From: Pararhodonellum marinum
GTDB lineage: Bacteria > Bacteroidota > Bacteroidia > Cytophagales > Cyclobacteriaceae
NCBI RefSeq assembly: GCF_015354735.1
Contig: NZ_JACEFJ010000009.1
Location: 62,001 to 126,000 of the forward strand
DNA length: 64,000 bases
Reading direction: 5' to 3'
The position numbers and the translations under genes were made by a program. The stretch's first letter is position 1. The number at the start of each line of letters is the position of its first letter. Positions 25,489-35,050 of the stretch are shown here, piece by piece. Below the pieces are notes generated by a model. It saw only the letters and a program-made list of their open reading frames with translations. It was not told where the DNA came from and did not search any database.

Positions 25489-26703
25489 TCACAAATACCA
25501 GTTTTTATACCTCAATAAGGCTTCCACGAAATAATAATCAGCATATGTAAGTGGCACATCCACCTCACTGTTTGCTTTGAGGTGACCCACAGAATGTTTC
25601 AACAAAAAGCCGCCCAATTCCTCATTTTTGGCTCTGTATTTTTCAGATGACAAGGATTGAATCATAATTTCAGCAGCAGCGAGGTATTTGTCTGCCTCAG
25701 CTTGATCGACATATTTTGCCAATTCCAGCAAAGCCGAAGCATTGATAGCACCCGCAGAAGCATCCCGAAGGGTTTCTTTCCCTCCTTCTGCATCGAAATC
25801 CCAATAAGGGATCATGTCTTCAGGAAAGTTGGGTTGATTGAGGGTGAAATCTGCTATTTTCTGAGCCTGTTCCAGGTACTTTGGATCCATGGTTTCCCGG
25901 AACATCACTGTGTAGCCATATAGCCCCCATGCCTGACCCCTAGACCATGCCGAATCATCAGACAAACCCTGAGCGGTTAACCTTCCCACTATTTCACCAC
26001 TTTTTGGATCATAGTCAATCACATGATAGGAACTGTTATCATTTCTGAAATGGTTTTTCATGGTATGGTCTGCATGGGTAATGGCCAATTCCTTGAATCT
26101 TTCATCATCAGAAACTTTACTCGCCCAAAAAAGAAATTCCAGATTCATCATATTGTCAATGATCACCGGATATTGCCAAGATCCATGGTCCCATGACCTG
26201 ATCAGTCCGACTTCCGGTTTGAAACGGGTAGCCAAAGATTCAGCTCCTTTCAACATGATTTCTTTGTACGCTTCGTTGCTTTCCAGACGGTTTGCATTTC
26301 CAAAACTGCAATAAAGCATAAACCCCAAATCATGGGTTCCCGTGTTGAATTGCTCTTTTTCCAAAATTTCAAGCTTTTTCATAGCCAAATCCCAGAGCTC
26401 CTTATCTCCAGTACCTTCGTAAAGATAAATAAGCGTACCGGGAAAAAATCCTGAAGTCCACCAGCCTGTATTGGAGGTTTCCAGCTCGCCTCTGTCTTGG
26501 TAATAGGTTTTTGGCATCCGGTCTTCGGGGACCAAAGTGGACAAATGCTTGTATTGAGCTGCTGCTTTGTCCAACTGATCTTCTATCAGCCCATCCCAGT
26601 CAAAGCTGCTTTCCTCCTGCTCAGATTGGGTCTCTTTAGTTTGGCAGGAAAATAAAAATGACGTCAAAATGACGAAAATGATGGCTATAGAAGCTTTTTT
26701 CAT
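25489..26703 (-). CDS. GH88 unsaturated glucuronyl hydrolase lipoprotein
   Basis: 404 residues with a lipoprotein signal (MKKASIAIIFVILTSFLFSCQ). The alpha/alpha-barrel of GH88 is shown by TGWWTSGFFPGTLIYL, GTHDLGFMLYCSF, a long DNMMNLEFLFWASKV helix, DDSAWSRGQAWGLYGYTVMF and RDASAGAINASALLELAKY. The two conserved Asp of the GH88 mechanism lie in THDLGF and in the IDNMMN motif. It removes 4,5-unsaturated uronic acid from oligosaccharides made by polysaccharide lyases (chondroitin, heparin, xanthan or ulvan type). No lyase is in the window. Lipid-anchored, facing the periplasm or the surface. Confidence 0.9.
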   Translation of the reverse strand: MKKASIAIIFVILTSFLFSCQTKETQSEQEESSFDWDGLIEDQLDKAAAQYKHLSTLVPEDRMPKTYYQDRGELETSNTGWWTSGFFPGTLIYLYEGTGDKELWDLAMKKLEILEKEQFNTGTHDLGFMLYCSFGNANRLESNEAYKEIMLKGAESLATRFKPEVGLIRSWDHGSWQYPVIIDNMMNLEFLFWASKVSDDERFKELAITHADHTMKNHFRNDNSSYHVIDYDPKSGEIVGRLTAQGLSDDSAWSRGQAWGLYGYTVMFRETMDPKYLEQAQKIADFTLNQPNFPEDMIPYWDFDAEGGKETLRDASAGAINASALLELAKYVDQAEADKYLAAAEIMIQSLSSEKYRAKNEELGGFLLKHSVGHLKANSEVDVPLTYADYYFVEALLRYKNWYL

Positions 26704-26854
26704 AGGTTTTTAGGTTTAATAATAAGAATCAAAGCAAGATAATGGATAAATTTTATTGCAGGAAAAATAAAGTGAAAATACCAAAAAGGAAAAGACAGGA
26801 GCCGAGTAACACCCCCAACACAAAAGACAGGTTAAGCGATTCATTTATTGTGAA

Positions 26855-27664
26855 CTATAAGAAACCCAAACTGACCTCTACCAGCAATGGAAGGTGATCG
26901 GAATAATCAGCAGGCAAAACTTTGGCAGATTTGATCTGCCAAGGATGGTTTTTGGAAAGCCAAATGTAATCAATCCGAATTTTTGGATCTTTAGAGGAAT
27001 ACGTGGCTTGCGGTTTGCCGAATTCCAGGGCTGTATCGAAGAATTTTTCGCTCATCTTGGCATATCCAGGCGCATCCATCTCAAAATTAAAATCTCCGGC
27101 AATAATTAGCGGATGGTCCATTTTTTCGACATGAGCCAAAATTGCGGTTACCTGTGCGGTTCGGTTTTCTTCAAATTCGTGGCAAAGGTGGGTGCCTCCA
27201 AAGCTAAGTTTACTACCATCATCCAATGTGAGGGTTGCCAAAGCCAAAGCCCTGCCTTCTCCTCCCAAAGGGGTTGGGAGGGAAAGACTTTCTGTAATGG
27301 CAGGATATCCCAACAACAAGCCTTCACCATAAGCACCTTCGCTAAAAGTAATTGCCTTAGCGAAAAAACTATCCATTCCTGTCAATTTTGCCCATTCCTG
27401 CATCAGGTTTACTTTTGTGCCATCGTGAAGGGTAGCAGTTCGCAGGGTCATGCTGTCTACCTCCTGCATGGCTACCAGATCGGGATTAATTTTTCTGATC
27501 AACTGTGCCACTTGAGTTACATTGGATTGATTTTTTTGATAGGGGTGCTCTCCATGGTAGATGTTATAGGACAGGATGACAAAGTTTTTGGTTTTTTTTT
27601 GTTGGGACAAAAGACCAAACATCAAAACCAGTACACCAAAGGATGTCCACAAAAATATTTTCAT
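26855..27664 (-). CDS. Endonuclease/exonuclease/phosphatase family protein (exported)
   Basis: 269 residues with an N-terminal membrane anchor or signal (MKIFLWTSFGVLVLMFGLLS). EEP fold motifs: LSYNIYHGEHPYQ, DLVAMQEVDS (metal-binding Glu), GTHLCHE, IAGDFNFEMDAP and the final YSDHLPLLVEV. Such proteins hydrolyse phosphodiester or sugar-phosphate bonds; in glycan regions of Bacteroidota they are often of unknown substrate. It lies downstream of the divergent fucosidase start and upstream of GH88 on the same strand (151-bp gap), so co-transcription is possible but not certain. Confidence 0.85.
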   Translation of the reverse strand: MKIFLWTSFGVLVLMFGLLSQQKKTKNFVILSYNIYHGEHPYQKNQSNVTQVAQLIRKINPDLVAMQEVDSMTLRTATLHDGTKVNLMQEWAKLTGMDSFFAKAITFSEGAYGEGLLLGYPAITESLSLPTPLGGEGRALALATLTLDDGSKLSFGGTHLCHEFEENRTAQVTAILAHVEKMDHPLIIAGDFNFEMDAPGYAKMSEKFFDTALEFGKPQATYSSKDPKIRIDYIWLSKNHPWQIKSAKVLPADYSDHLPLLVEVSLGFL

Positions 27665-27688
27665 TTCAATTTGGAAGATAATGTATGG

Positions 27689-27717
27689 TTTGAATTTAGT
27701 AAAATAATGTAAATTTC
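27689..27717 (+). promoter_or_regulatory. Candidate fucosidase promoter
   Basis: TTTG (27689-27692), 17 bp, then TAAATTTC (27710-27717), seven of eight bases of the -7 consensus. The ATG is 50 bp further on. Confidence 0.4.
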
Positions 27718-27767
27718 CTTTAAAAGAGGCATTGACCCATTTTCATTTATCCCAAAATGTAATCTAC

Positions 27768-29546
27768 ATGAAAAATATTCGCCTGGTTTTTATCTATTCG
27801 GTATTCATGGTTTCAAATGTTCTAAATGCCCAAGATTTAAGAACAGACTGGTGGACAGATGCCCGCTTTGGGATGTTTATTCACTGGGGATTGTACAGTG
27901 GGGCAGAGGGGATGTGGAAAGGAGAAAAACACCGGCATTTCAATAATTATGCAGAATGGATCAAATACCGAAACCGAATCTCCACAGAAGCCTACGGGAA
28001 ATTAGCTGAGCGATTTCTTTGGGACGACATTGATCCGGAAGAATGGGTCATCTTGGCCAAAAAAGCAGGCATGCATTACATTACCATTACAGCCAAACAC
28101 CATGACGGATTTGCCCTTTGGGATACCCAAGTCGGTGAATACAGTTTCAAACAATATGATCCTGAGAGTAAGGATGTCATCGCTGAACTGGCAGCGGCAT
28201 GCAAAAAACATGGAATAAAATTGGGCTTTTACTATTCCCATTGGGTGGATTGGGAGCATCCTTTTGGCTGGGACCACAACCGGGAGCTGAGCGATGACTT
28301 GAGTGCTGAAGAATTCGATCAATATTGGCAGGAGAAAGTCATGCCTCAGTTGAGGGAATTGTTGACGAATTACGGAGAGATTGCCATGCTCTGGTTTGAC
28401 ATGTGGATTCCCCACCAGGAAACCATTGTGGAGGAGCATCAGGTCAGGCAGGTGATCAGTTTGGTGAGGGAGCTTCAGCCCGATTGTCTGATCAATTCCA
28501 GGTTGGGTTTGCCTGTTTCTGATCCGGACATTGATTTTGAGACCTTGGGAGACAACCAATTGGGGGCCATTTATCAAACCAACCCTTGGCAAACACCGGG
28601 AACCATTGCCCATTCATGGGGCTACAATGCGCTGGAAAATGAATGGAAATCCACCAATCAACTGCTGCAGGCATTGATCAACAATGTCAGTCTCAATGGT
28701 AATTTTATGTTGAACATAGGCCCACGGGCTGATGGATCTGTTCCTTTTGAATCTATTTCCCGCTTAAAGGACATGGGGCAATGGCTTGCCACTAATGGAG
28801 AGGCCATTTATCAAGCCGGTGGAATAGCGCTCAGGCCCACCCAACATGATTGGGGAAAAATCACCTATAAAAGTGAGGGAGAAAGGAAGAAATTATATCT
28901 ACAAGTATTCAATTGGCCTTTGGACAAAATATTAAGGGTTACGGGGATTACTGCCACTCCCAAATCAGCCTATCTTCTGGCAGATAAATTGAAAACAAAT
29001 CTCAGCTTTGACCAAAAGGGACCATTTCTTCATATTGATTTACCTAGGATCCAGCCAGATCCATTTGTTTCAGTGGTGGTCCTGGAATTTGGAGAAGATT
29101 TGAATTTGGATAGAGAAGTGGCTGCCGAATCCAGTTTTGGAGGGGTTTCGCTACATGCTAGAAACCTATTATCCCATAAGGCCGAAAAGGTGAAGGCGGA
29201 CAGGGTTACTCCTGAACACCTGCTATTGAAGGAAGCTGAAGTGCTTGAATGGAAATTTTATGTAGATGCTCCAGGAGAAAAACAAATGAGCCTATCCTAT
29301 GCCAATCCCGGAATTAAAGACATCGATTTTCAATTAGAGATTAAGGGACTTGAAACCATCACTAAATCCCTTCCACCCACGGGCAAAGTGGTCGTGGAGC
29401 CCAACCAGCAGTTTTATGCAGAGGAGTTTGTGGACACCCCACTTGGTAAGGTAAATATTCCCGAACCAGGGTATTATACGGTTCTATTTCAGCTCAAAAC
29501 CCGAAGTAGAGAAAGTTTAAAATTGAATTGGATTTGGGTGGAGTAG
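27768..29546 (+). CDS. Alpha-L-fucosidase (GH29)
   Basis: 592 residues from ATG at 27768, which opens a signal peptide (MKNIRLVFIYSVFMVSNVLNAQ); the frame is open from 27732. GH29 hallmarks: WWTDARFGMFIHWGLYSGAE, YITITAKHHDGFALWDT and the nucleophile Asp211 in MLWFDMW (usually FDG.W). The catalytic barrel ends near 350 (NIGPRADGSVP), followed by a beta-sandwich C-terminal part. It releases L-fucose from glycans, in the periplasm or outside. It is alone in its unit, convergent with truA. Alpha-fucosidase specificity (1,2/1,3/1,4) cannot be read from sequence. Confidence 0.9.
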   Translation: MKNIRLVFIYSVFMVSNVLNAQDLRTDWWTDARFGMFIHWGLYSGAEGMWKGEKHRHFNNYAEWIKYRNRISTEAYGKLAERFLWDDIDPEEWVILAKKAGMHYITITAKHHDGFALWDTQVGEYSFKQYDPESKDVIAELAAACKKHGIKLGFYYSHWVDWEHPFGWDHNRELSDDLSAEEFDQYWQEKVMPQLRELLTNYGEIAMLWFDMWIPHQETIVEEHQVRQVISLVRELQPDCLINSRLGLPVSDPDIDFETLGDNQLGAIYQTNPWQTPGTIAHSWGYNALENEWKSTNQLLQALINNVSLNGNFMLNIGPRADGSVPFESISRLKDMGQWLATNGEAIYQAGGIALRPTQHDWGKITYKSEGERKKLYLQVFNWPLDKILRVTGITATPKSAYLLADKLKTNLSFDQKGPFLHIDLPRIQPDPFVSVVVLEFGEDLNLDREVAAESSFGGVSLHARNLLSHKAEKVKADRVTPEHLLLKEAEVLEWKFYVDAPGEKQMSLSYANPGIKDIDFQLEIKGLETITKSLPPTGKVVVEPNQQFYAEEFVDTPLGKVNIPEPGYYTVLFQLKTRSRESLKLNWIWVE

Positions 29547-29564
29547 TTGAGGAATTGAAGTTTT

Positions 29565-30368
29565 TCAATCCAGTAGAAAACTGGAAAGATCCTGAAATTC
29601 AATGTCATGCAAGATTAACCCATTTGCAGGTGCTTTTCGGCACAAAGGGGATATGATTTCACTCTCAAGTGCAGCCTCAAGGTCATGGAGGGACAAATCC
29701 CCTCTTCCCACTGCCCAAAGTGCACCCATCATCAGCCTCACTTGATTTCTCAGAAAACCAGAAGATTTTACCCTAAAACAAAATGATTGTTGGGGGTGAT
29801 ATGCCGAGATAAACGGAGCGGTTTCGATGATCTCTGACACTAAGATATCTCTAAGGAAGATCGTCTCTTCATTGGGTTTGATACAAAATCTGCGGAAATC
29901 ATGCCTTCCTTGGAAAATCCCTGCCCCTTCTATCATATCCTGCAGATTCAGGTTTTCTGGGAAATAAGCCAGTGTAGCCGCTCCAAAAGGATGAAATTTC
30001 TCGCCAAAGGAAAAATGGTAGTGGTACTCTTTTTGGTACACATGCTGAATGATATTGAATGCGGGAGAAATGGGGTGAGCTTCCAAGATACGGATATGAG
30101 CGGGAAGCATTTGATTCAAGGCCTGCATAGTGGCTTGTGGATCCAAAATCTGACTGCTGAACAGCTCAAAAGCACCATTTTGGCAAGAGACTCCGGTGTC
30201 TGTTCTGCTGGCTCCCAGAATATTGAATTGATCATGACCCAAAACCCATCCCAGCACCCTTTCCAGTTGACCCTGAATGGTTTTTACATTGGGCTGCTTT
30301 TGCCAACCATGGTATCCCAAACCCAAATATTGAATCCGGAAAAAGTAGGTATGTGGTTTGGTTTTCAT
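29565..30368 (-). CDS. truA: tRNA pseudouridine(38-40) synthase
   Basis: 267 residues. The catalytic Asp is in GASRTDTGVSCQ near residue 55. The second signature is FLRNQVRLMMGALWAVGRG near 200-218, and the N-terminus (YFFRIQYLGLGYHGWQKQP) is typical. It converts U38-40 in the anticodon stem of many tRNAs. In most homologues the motif reads GRTDxGVHA; here Ser replaces the Gly. A housekeeping gene inside the glycan region, with 19 bp to the convergent fucosidase stop. Confidence 0.92.
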   Translation of the reverse strand: MKTKPHTYFFRIQYLGLGYHGWQKQPNVKTIQGQLERVLGWVLGHDQFNILGASRTDTGVSCQNGAFELFSSQILDPQATMQALNQMLPAHIRILEAHPISPAFNIIQHVYQKEYHYHFSFGEKFHPFGAATLAYFPENLNLQDMIEGAGIFQGRHDFRRFCIKPNEETIFLRDILVSEIIETAPFISAYHPQQSFCFRVKSSGFLRNQVRLMMGALWAVGRGDLSLHDLEAALESEIISPLCRKAPANGLILHDIEFQDLSSFLLD

Positions 30369-30648
30369 AATGGTAAAAATAAAAAAATATGCTTGGAATT
30401 TATTTTTGAAGTGTAAGCCCTGACCAACGTAGCCGTATTTGGACTGGTTATTTGATATTTTTGGCTTGTGATGATTTATTTTTGATCTTAGATATGTGTT
30501 CCCAAATCTTCCAAATCGATAGTTTAATGTTAAAATGGACGTAACATATGTCTGTCTTCGCTCTAATTTCCAAGGATTGTCTCTTGGTCAATAGAGGGAT
30601 AGCTTTAAAACAAGTTATTATTTTCCGGTAAGGTTTAACATTTAAAAT
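30369..30648. other. Non-coding AT-rich gap upstream of dispersed repeat copy B
   Basis: 280 bp with no credible gene. A 70-codon minus-strand frame inside it is lysine/isoleucine rich, unsupported and probably random. No stable hairpin or promoter found. The truA promoter must be here, but I see no good -7 match. Confidence 0.4.
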
Positions 30649-30820
30649 GTATGAACGCAATGAAGCCAGTAAAATGGTAATTCACAATAATACTCGCCAG
30701 GAAAATAAAATGTCCGTCACATCCCTGCCTGCCGACCGGAAGGCTTCCGACTTCATACTTCCGACCCGTTTGAAGTAAAATATTGGGTTACTGGCAAAGA
30801 AGTGGGTAACCATAATATTT
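30649..30820. repeat. Dispersed inverted-repeat element, copy B
   Basis: Homologue of 6939-7091, here 172 bp. Left inverted repeat 30674-30700 (ATGGTAATTCAC...CTCGCCAG), right 30791-30813 (CTGGCAAAGAAGTGGGTAACCAT). The centre has an insertion relative to copy A, with CCTGCCTGCCGACCGGAAGG. It lies upstream of the GH20 gene, just before its candidate promoter. No target-site duplication could be recognised with confidence. Confidence 0.75.
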
Positions 30821-30836
30821 GCCGTTATACTTCAAG

Positions 30837-30865
30837 TTTAGAGTAATTCAATTACCTTATTTTTG
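30837..30865 (+). promoter_or_regulatory. Candidate GH20 promoter
   Basis: TTTA (30837-30840), 17 bp, then TATTTTTG (30858-30865), a perfect -7 match. The ATG is 101 bp downstream of the box. Confidence 0.4.
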
Positions 30866-30965
30866 AACGGAATGGGTTATCCTTAGTTTTTTATGATCAA
30901 AGACCTTGTTCATCAGGGTTTTGTATTTGAAAATTATTAAATTATGGATCACTAGTAGGGTTTTT

Positions 30966-33560
30966 ATGAAGCAATTACTCGTTTCCGCTTTTTTGGTCAT
31001 TGTATTTTGGGCCTGTCAGCAAAATGGCCACATGCGTTTGGATGATCTTTCTTTGCATTGGGATTTACCAGAGGGAATTGATCTTCAGTCCTATTCCCAT
31101 ATCGGAGAATTTACCCTGACCAACTATTCAAATATGCCTCTCGAAGGAGATTGGACCATTTTTTTCAATAGCATGTTCATTCCTCCTGACCTTGAGATGC
31201 TCAGTGAAGGAGCGATAATTGTCCATTTACAGGGGGATTATTTGAAAATTTCCCCGAATGAGGATTACCAAAACATACAGCCCGGAGAAAGCCTTTCCAT
31301 ACGCTACAAAGCCTCTGCCCCTATGATCAAAAATGCGCATGTTCCAGAGGCCGTTTACTGGGTGTGGGAAAAAGATCTGTCAAATGGAATTCCTTTTAAA
31401 AATTATTCTACCTTCCAAATCACTTTGGATGCTTTGGCCCAGGCCGCTACAGGTTCCTCACTTCCTATTCCAACAGCAGAATTTATCTATCAGGAAAACG
31501 AAAACAATAAGTTACTCCCTGAAAATGAAATTCCCCCTTTCTTACCAAGTCCAAAGGAATGGGCATGGGGTGAAGGAATTTTGGAATTGAATGCCCCTCT
31601 GATCATTTCCTATGATGAATCTTTTCAAAAGGAGGCGGCCTTCCTTGGTAAACAACTCAAAGCCCTGTTTACCGAGGATATTTATTTTGTGAAAGAAAGT
31701 AATGGTAACAAGGCCAACATTACCTTGTCGAAGACCCTAGGTCCTATGGGTTTAGAAAGTTATGCTTTGAATGTAGATCCAGATGAAGGTATTCTGATTG
31801 AGGCAAACCACAGTAAGGGTATATTTTATGGAATACAATCCTTGTTGGCTTTGTTTCCTGAGGAGGTCCATCAAAAGCCAAAAGAAAAAGTAAAAATTCC
31901 AGCTATTCAGATCAAAGACGAACCTTTTTTTGCCTATAGGGGCCTGTTTCTCGATATAGCCCGCAATTTTCAGGATAAAGAAGCCATACTAAAGTTACTT
32001 GACCTGATGGCTTTTTACAAGTTGAATGTATTTCATTTTAACCTGGCCAATGATGAAGGCTGGAGGATTGAGATTCCCGGTTTACAAGAACTGATATCGG
32101 TGGGTAGCCAAAGGGGCCATGCTGCTGATGAAGACAAAAACCTGTGGCCTTATTATGGATCTGGCCCAAATCTCAATTTACCACCTGGCGCAGGATTTTT
32201 GTTCAGGAATGAGCTGATCGAAATTCTCCGTTATGCTCATGAAAGGCACATTGAGGTGATTCCTGAAATCGGGGGGCCGGCTCATTTTAGAGCGGCCATT
32301 CAATCCATGCGCCACCGTTACAATGAAAAAATGAAATCTGGAGACCCAACTGGGGCAATGGAATACTTGCTGGATGACCTTGATGATAAGTCGGAGTACC
32401 TCTCTGCCCAGAATTTCTCTGGGAATACACTTTGTGTCTGTCAGGAATCCACATATAAGTTCTATGAAAAAGTGATAGATGAGATCAGTTCCATGTACAG
32501 AGAGGCACAAGTTCCCCTGTCTACTTTCCATACCGGCGGAGATGAAGTGCCCCATGGCGTTTGGTCTGATTCTCCCATTTGTAAAGATTTTATTGAAAGT
32601 AAAGAGGGAGTCAGCGAGGTCGGAGATTTATCAACCTATTTTATAGAGCGGATAAGTGCAATTTTAGAAAATAGAGGCATCCAAATGGCAGGATGGGAAG
32701 AGGTAGGACAAGTACGGGAAACGGAGGACAATCACGGGGACACGAAAGTCAATCCGGATTTTTCGAATAAAGGTTTTCGACTGTATGCATGGAATTCTGT
32801 TCCCGGTTGGGGTGGAGAGGACATGGCCTATCGTTTGGCGAACGCCGGTTATGAGGTGATTGTCTGCAATTCTTCCAACATCTACTTTGATCTTGCCTAT
32901 GACATGGATCCGGATGAACCTGGACATGTCTGGTCCGGTTTGGTGGATATGAAGCGATCATGGAGAACAGTCGCTTACAATCATTTTTTATCCAACGAAA
33001 GAGACATGTATGGCAACTCCTTGGACCCGGAAGCGCTTGCCAGAGAAAAAGTAGGCCTTACGACAGAAGGCCGCCAAAACATCAAAGGAATACAGGGTCA
33101 GCTTTGGACAGAAACCGTTAAAGGGCAGGAGTCCATGGAGTATTACCTGTTGCCTAAAATGCTTGGTTTGGTGGAGAGGGCTTGGTCAGGAGATGCTGCC
33201 TGGTCACAAATCCCGACTGCAGATGATCGCGAAACAGCTTTTCGGGCAGAATGGAATCAGTTTGCCAACGCAGTAGGTCAGCGTGAATTGCCCCGTCTAC
33301 AATGGCTCCATGGAGGCTATCATTTCCGCCTTCCAAAACCAGGTGCCATCATCAAAAATGGTTTTCTCCATGCCAATGTGGAAACTCCGGGCCTGGAAAT
33401 AAGGTACACCACAGATGGCAAAGAGCCCGGTCCTCAATCCAAGTTGTACACTGAACCAGTGGCGGTCACAGGAGAGATCCGCTTAAAAGCGTTTGTTCCC
33501 AATGGGAGATCAGGTAATGAGATGGTGCTTTTTCCCAAAAACCAGTTGCCTTTGAAATAG
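30966..33560 (+). CDS. Beta-N-acetylhexosaminidase (GH20) lipoprotein
   Basis: 864 residues from ATG at 30966, which opens a lipoprotein signal (MKQLLVSAFLVIVFWACQ); the frame is open from 30906 through a TTG. Domain order: an N-terminal carbohydrate-binding-like domain (about 25-160), the GH20b domain (about 190-325), the catalytic barrel (about 330-740) and a C-terminal chitobiase-type Fn3 segment (EIRYTTDGKEPGP). The barrel starts AYRGLFLDIARNF. The catalytic Asp526-Glu527 pair is in FHTGGDEVPHGVW. It removes terminal beta-GlcNAc/GalNAc, using the substrate acetamido group. With GH109 and GH29 it could trim amino-sugar-rich fucosylated glycans. Confidence 0.93.
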   Translation: MKQLLVSAFLVIVFWACQQNGHMRLDDLSLHWDLPEGIDLQSYSHIGEFTLTNYSNMPLEGDWTIFFNSMFIPPDLEMLSEGAIIVHLQGDYLKISPNEDYQNIQPGESLSIRYKASAPMIKNAHVPEAVYWVWEKDLSNGIPFKNYSTFQITLDALAQAATGSSLPIPTAEFIYQENENNKLLPENEIPPFLPSPKEWAWGEGILELNAPLIISYDESFQKEAAFLGKQLKALFTEDIYFVKESNGNKANITLSKTLGPMGLESYALNVDPDEGILIEANHSKGIFYGIQSLLALFPEEVHQKPKEKVKIPAIQIKDEPFFAYRGLFLDIARNFQDKEAILKLLDLMAFYKLNVFHFNLANDEGWRIEIPGLQELISVGSQRGHAADEDKNLWPYYGSGPNLNLPPGAGFLFRNELIEILRYAHERHIEVIPEIGGPAHFRAAIQSMRHRYNEKMKSGDPTGAMEYLLDDLDDKSEYLSAQNFSGNTLCVCQESTYKFYEKVIDEISSMYREAQVPLSTFHTGGDEVPHGVWSDSPICKDFIESKEGVSEVGDLSTYFIERISAILENRGIQMAGWEEVGQVRETEDNHGDTKVNPDFSNKGFRLYAWNSVPGWGGEDMAYRLANAGYEVIVCNSSNIYFDLAYDMDPDEPGHVWSGLVDMKRSWRTVAYNHFLSNERDMYGNSLDPEALAREKVGLTTEGRQNIKGIQGQLWTETVKGQESMEYYLLPKMLGLVERAWSGDAAWSQIPTADDRETAFRAEWNQFANAVGQRELPRLQWLHGGYHFRLPKPGAIIKNGFLHANVETPGLEIRYTTDGKEPGPQSKLYTEPVAVTGEIRLKAFVPNGRSGNEMVLFPKNQLPLK

Positions 33561-33593
33561 AAATAGAGTGATCTGATTTTCTTTAGAAGGGGG

Positions 33594-33697
33594 GACTAGG
33601 GGACTTAGAGATTTAGGGACTTAGAGACTTAGGGACTTAGAGACTTAGAGACTTAGGGATTTAGGGACTTAGAGACTAAGGGACTTAGGGATTTAGG
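33594..33697. repeat. Tandem array of 13 octamers
   Basis: Thirteen consecutive 8-bp units of the form GAYTTAGR (GACTTAGA, GACTTAGG, GATTTAGG and variants GACTAGGG, GACTAAGG). The array lies 33 bp past the GH20 stop and 156 bp before the next gene. Eight is not a multiple of three and no ORF crosses it. Likely to vary in length by slippage. The rest of this 293-bp gap holds a TAATTTTG box (33816-33823) and little else. Confidence 0.9.
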
Positions 33698-33853
33698 GGA
33701 TGGGGAGATGTAGGGTATCGGCAATAGTCGGTCTTGTCTATATGTTCTATATTGGGCTTGATAGTTCTATTTCCATAAACTCATTGGTCTTCAGTTCAAT
33801 GGACTAAGTGTAATTTAATTTTGTCGTTTTGATGGACAACGTTAATTTTAAGG

Positions 33854-35050
33854 ATGATCATTCGAAATCGCGCTTTTCTGACTTTTTTATTCTTTTTATT
33901 TACCTGCTGTGTATCCGGACAGGTTTTGAAGGGAGTGGTTTTGGATGATGACACCGGAGAACCTGTTCCATATTCTACGATTTTTCTCAATAATACCACT
34001 TTTGGGGTAAGTGCAGATGTCGAAGGCAATTTTTCGCTGAAAATTCCTAAGGGTAATTATGAAGTTGTGGTTAGAAATTTAGGATATGAATTGGTGGTGA
34101 TAAACATCCGTACTGAAGAATTGAAACCCTTTTATGAAATCCGATTGATTTCAGATACAAGACAGCTGAGTGAAATCAAAGTAGATGGAGAAAGGGATGC
34201 GTTGTGGTATAGAAATCTCGAAATTTTCAAAGCCTTGTTTTTGGGTACGAGTGAGAATGGGAGAAAATGTAAAATTTTAAATCCTGAGGTACTGGTTTTG
34301 GATTCTGAGTCAAAAGCGGGCACATTGAGTGCCAAAGCAATGGATGTTTTGAAGATTTCCAATCCCAAATTAGGCTACGAAATCGATTATATCCTCATAT
34401 GTTTTAAAATTGATAGCATTAGCAATGAGGTGTATTTTCAAGGGTATCCATCCTATAAAAATTTTGCAAAATATGAATCCAAACTTCCGAGGAGAATCAT
34501 AAAAAGCCGTGAGCAAGCATATAGGGGAAGTATTCATCATTTTCTCAAAAGTATATTTTATGACAAAGATGAGGAGGAGGGATATCTCATCAGGCAGGTA
34601 AAAAGGGTTCCAAACCCTGAAAGGCCAAGTGATGAACTAATCATCGATGCCAAAAGGAAGTTTAGCCAAGCCAGCAATTCCGTGGAGAAAGATTCTTTAT
34701 ATCAAAATTATATTAGTAGAGAACATTTGCCCGAAATCATTTCAGTGGGAGATACCACATTTTCTAATGGAAGCGTCTTCACTATGAAAAATCAAGATGA
34801 TAAATTGATGCTCCGATTTGAGGATTACCTTGAAGTAACCTATACAGAAGAGAAAATGCAATTGGCCTATTATGGACTTACCTCTGCTTTCTATCCTAAG
34901 GCCCAGACCAGCCTGCTCAAAATGACTGTTCCCTACACCATTATAAATCATCAAGGGCTTACTGAAAATCCTTTTGACATTTTTTTACAAGGATATATGG
35001 GCTGGGAAAAAATGGGCGATGCCCTGCCTTTAGATTACAATATGGATTGA
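33854..35050 (+). CDS. Carboxypeptidase-like regulatory domain protein
   Basis: 398 residues with a signal peptide (MIIRNRAFLTFLFFLFTCCVSGQ). Residues about 24-105 form a CarboxypepD_reg-like beta-sandwich (LKGVVLDDDTGEPVPYSTIF, then YEVVVRNLGYE), the same module that precedes the plug of TonB-dependent receptors. Here it is followed by an uncharacterised, largely beta C-terminal part of about 290 residues with no barrel or plug, so it is not a SusC. The exported protein occurs widely in Bacteroidota with unknown role. A TAATTTTG -7 box lies 30 bp upstream. Confidence 0.8.
   Translation: MIIRNRAFLTFLFFLFTCCVSGQVLKGVVLDDDTGEPVPYSTIFLNNTTFGVSADVEGNFSLKIPKGNYEVVVRNLGYELVVINIRTEELKPFYEIRLISDTRQLSEIKVDGERDALWYRNLEIFKALFLGTSENGRKCKILNPEVLVLDSESKAGTLSAKAMDVLKISNPKLGYEIDYILICFKIDSISNEVYFQGYPSYKNFAKYESKLPRRIIKSREQAYRGSIHHFLKSIFYDKDEEEGYLIRQVKRVPNPERPSDELIIDAKRKFSQASNSVEKDSLYQNYISREHLPEIISVGDTTFSNGSVFTMKNQDDKLMLRFEDYLEVTYTEEKMQLAYYGLTSAFYPKAQTSLLKMTVPYTIINHQGLTENPFDIFLQGYMGWEKMGDALPLDYNMD

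Noticed and set aside
30448-30660. 70-codon minus-strand frame between truA and the GH20 gene
   Set aside because: Lys/Ile-rich, overlaps the edge of the dispersed repeat, no homologue recognised and no promoter; probably random.
33594-33697. CRISPR array
   Set aside because: The unit is 8 bp without spacers; it is a simple tandem repeat.
33854-35050. SusC-like TonB-dependent receptor
   Set aside because: Only the regulatory-like domain matches; there is no plug or large barrel and the protein is only 398 residues.
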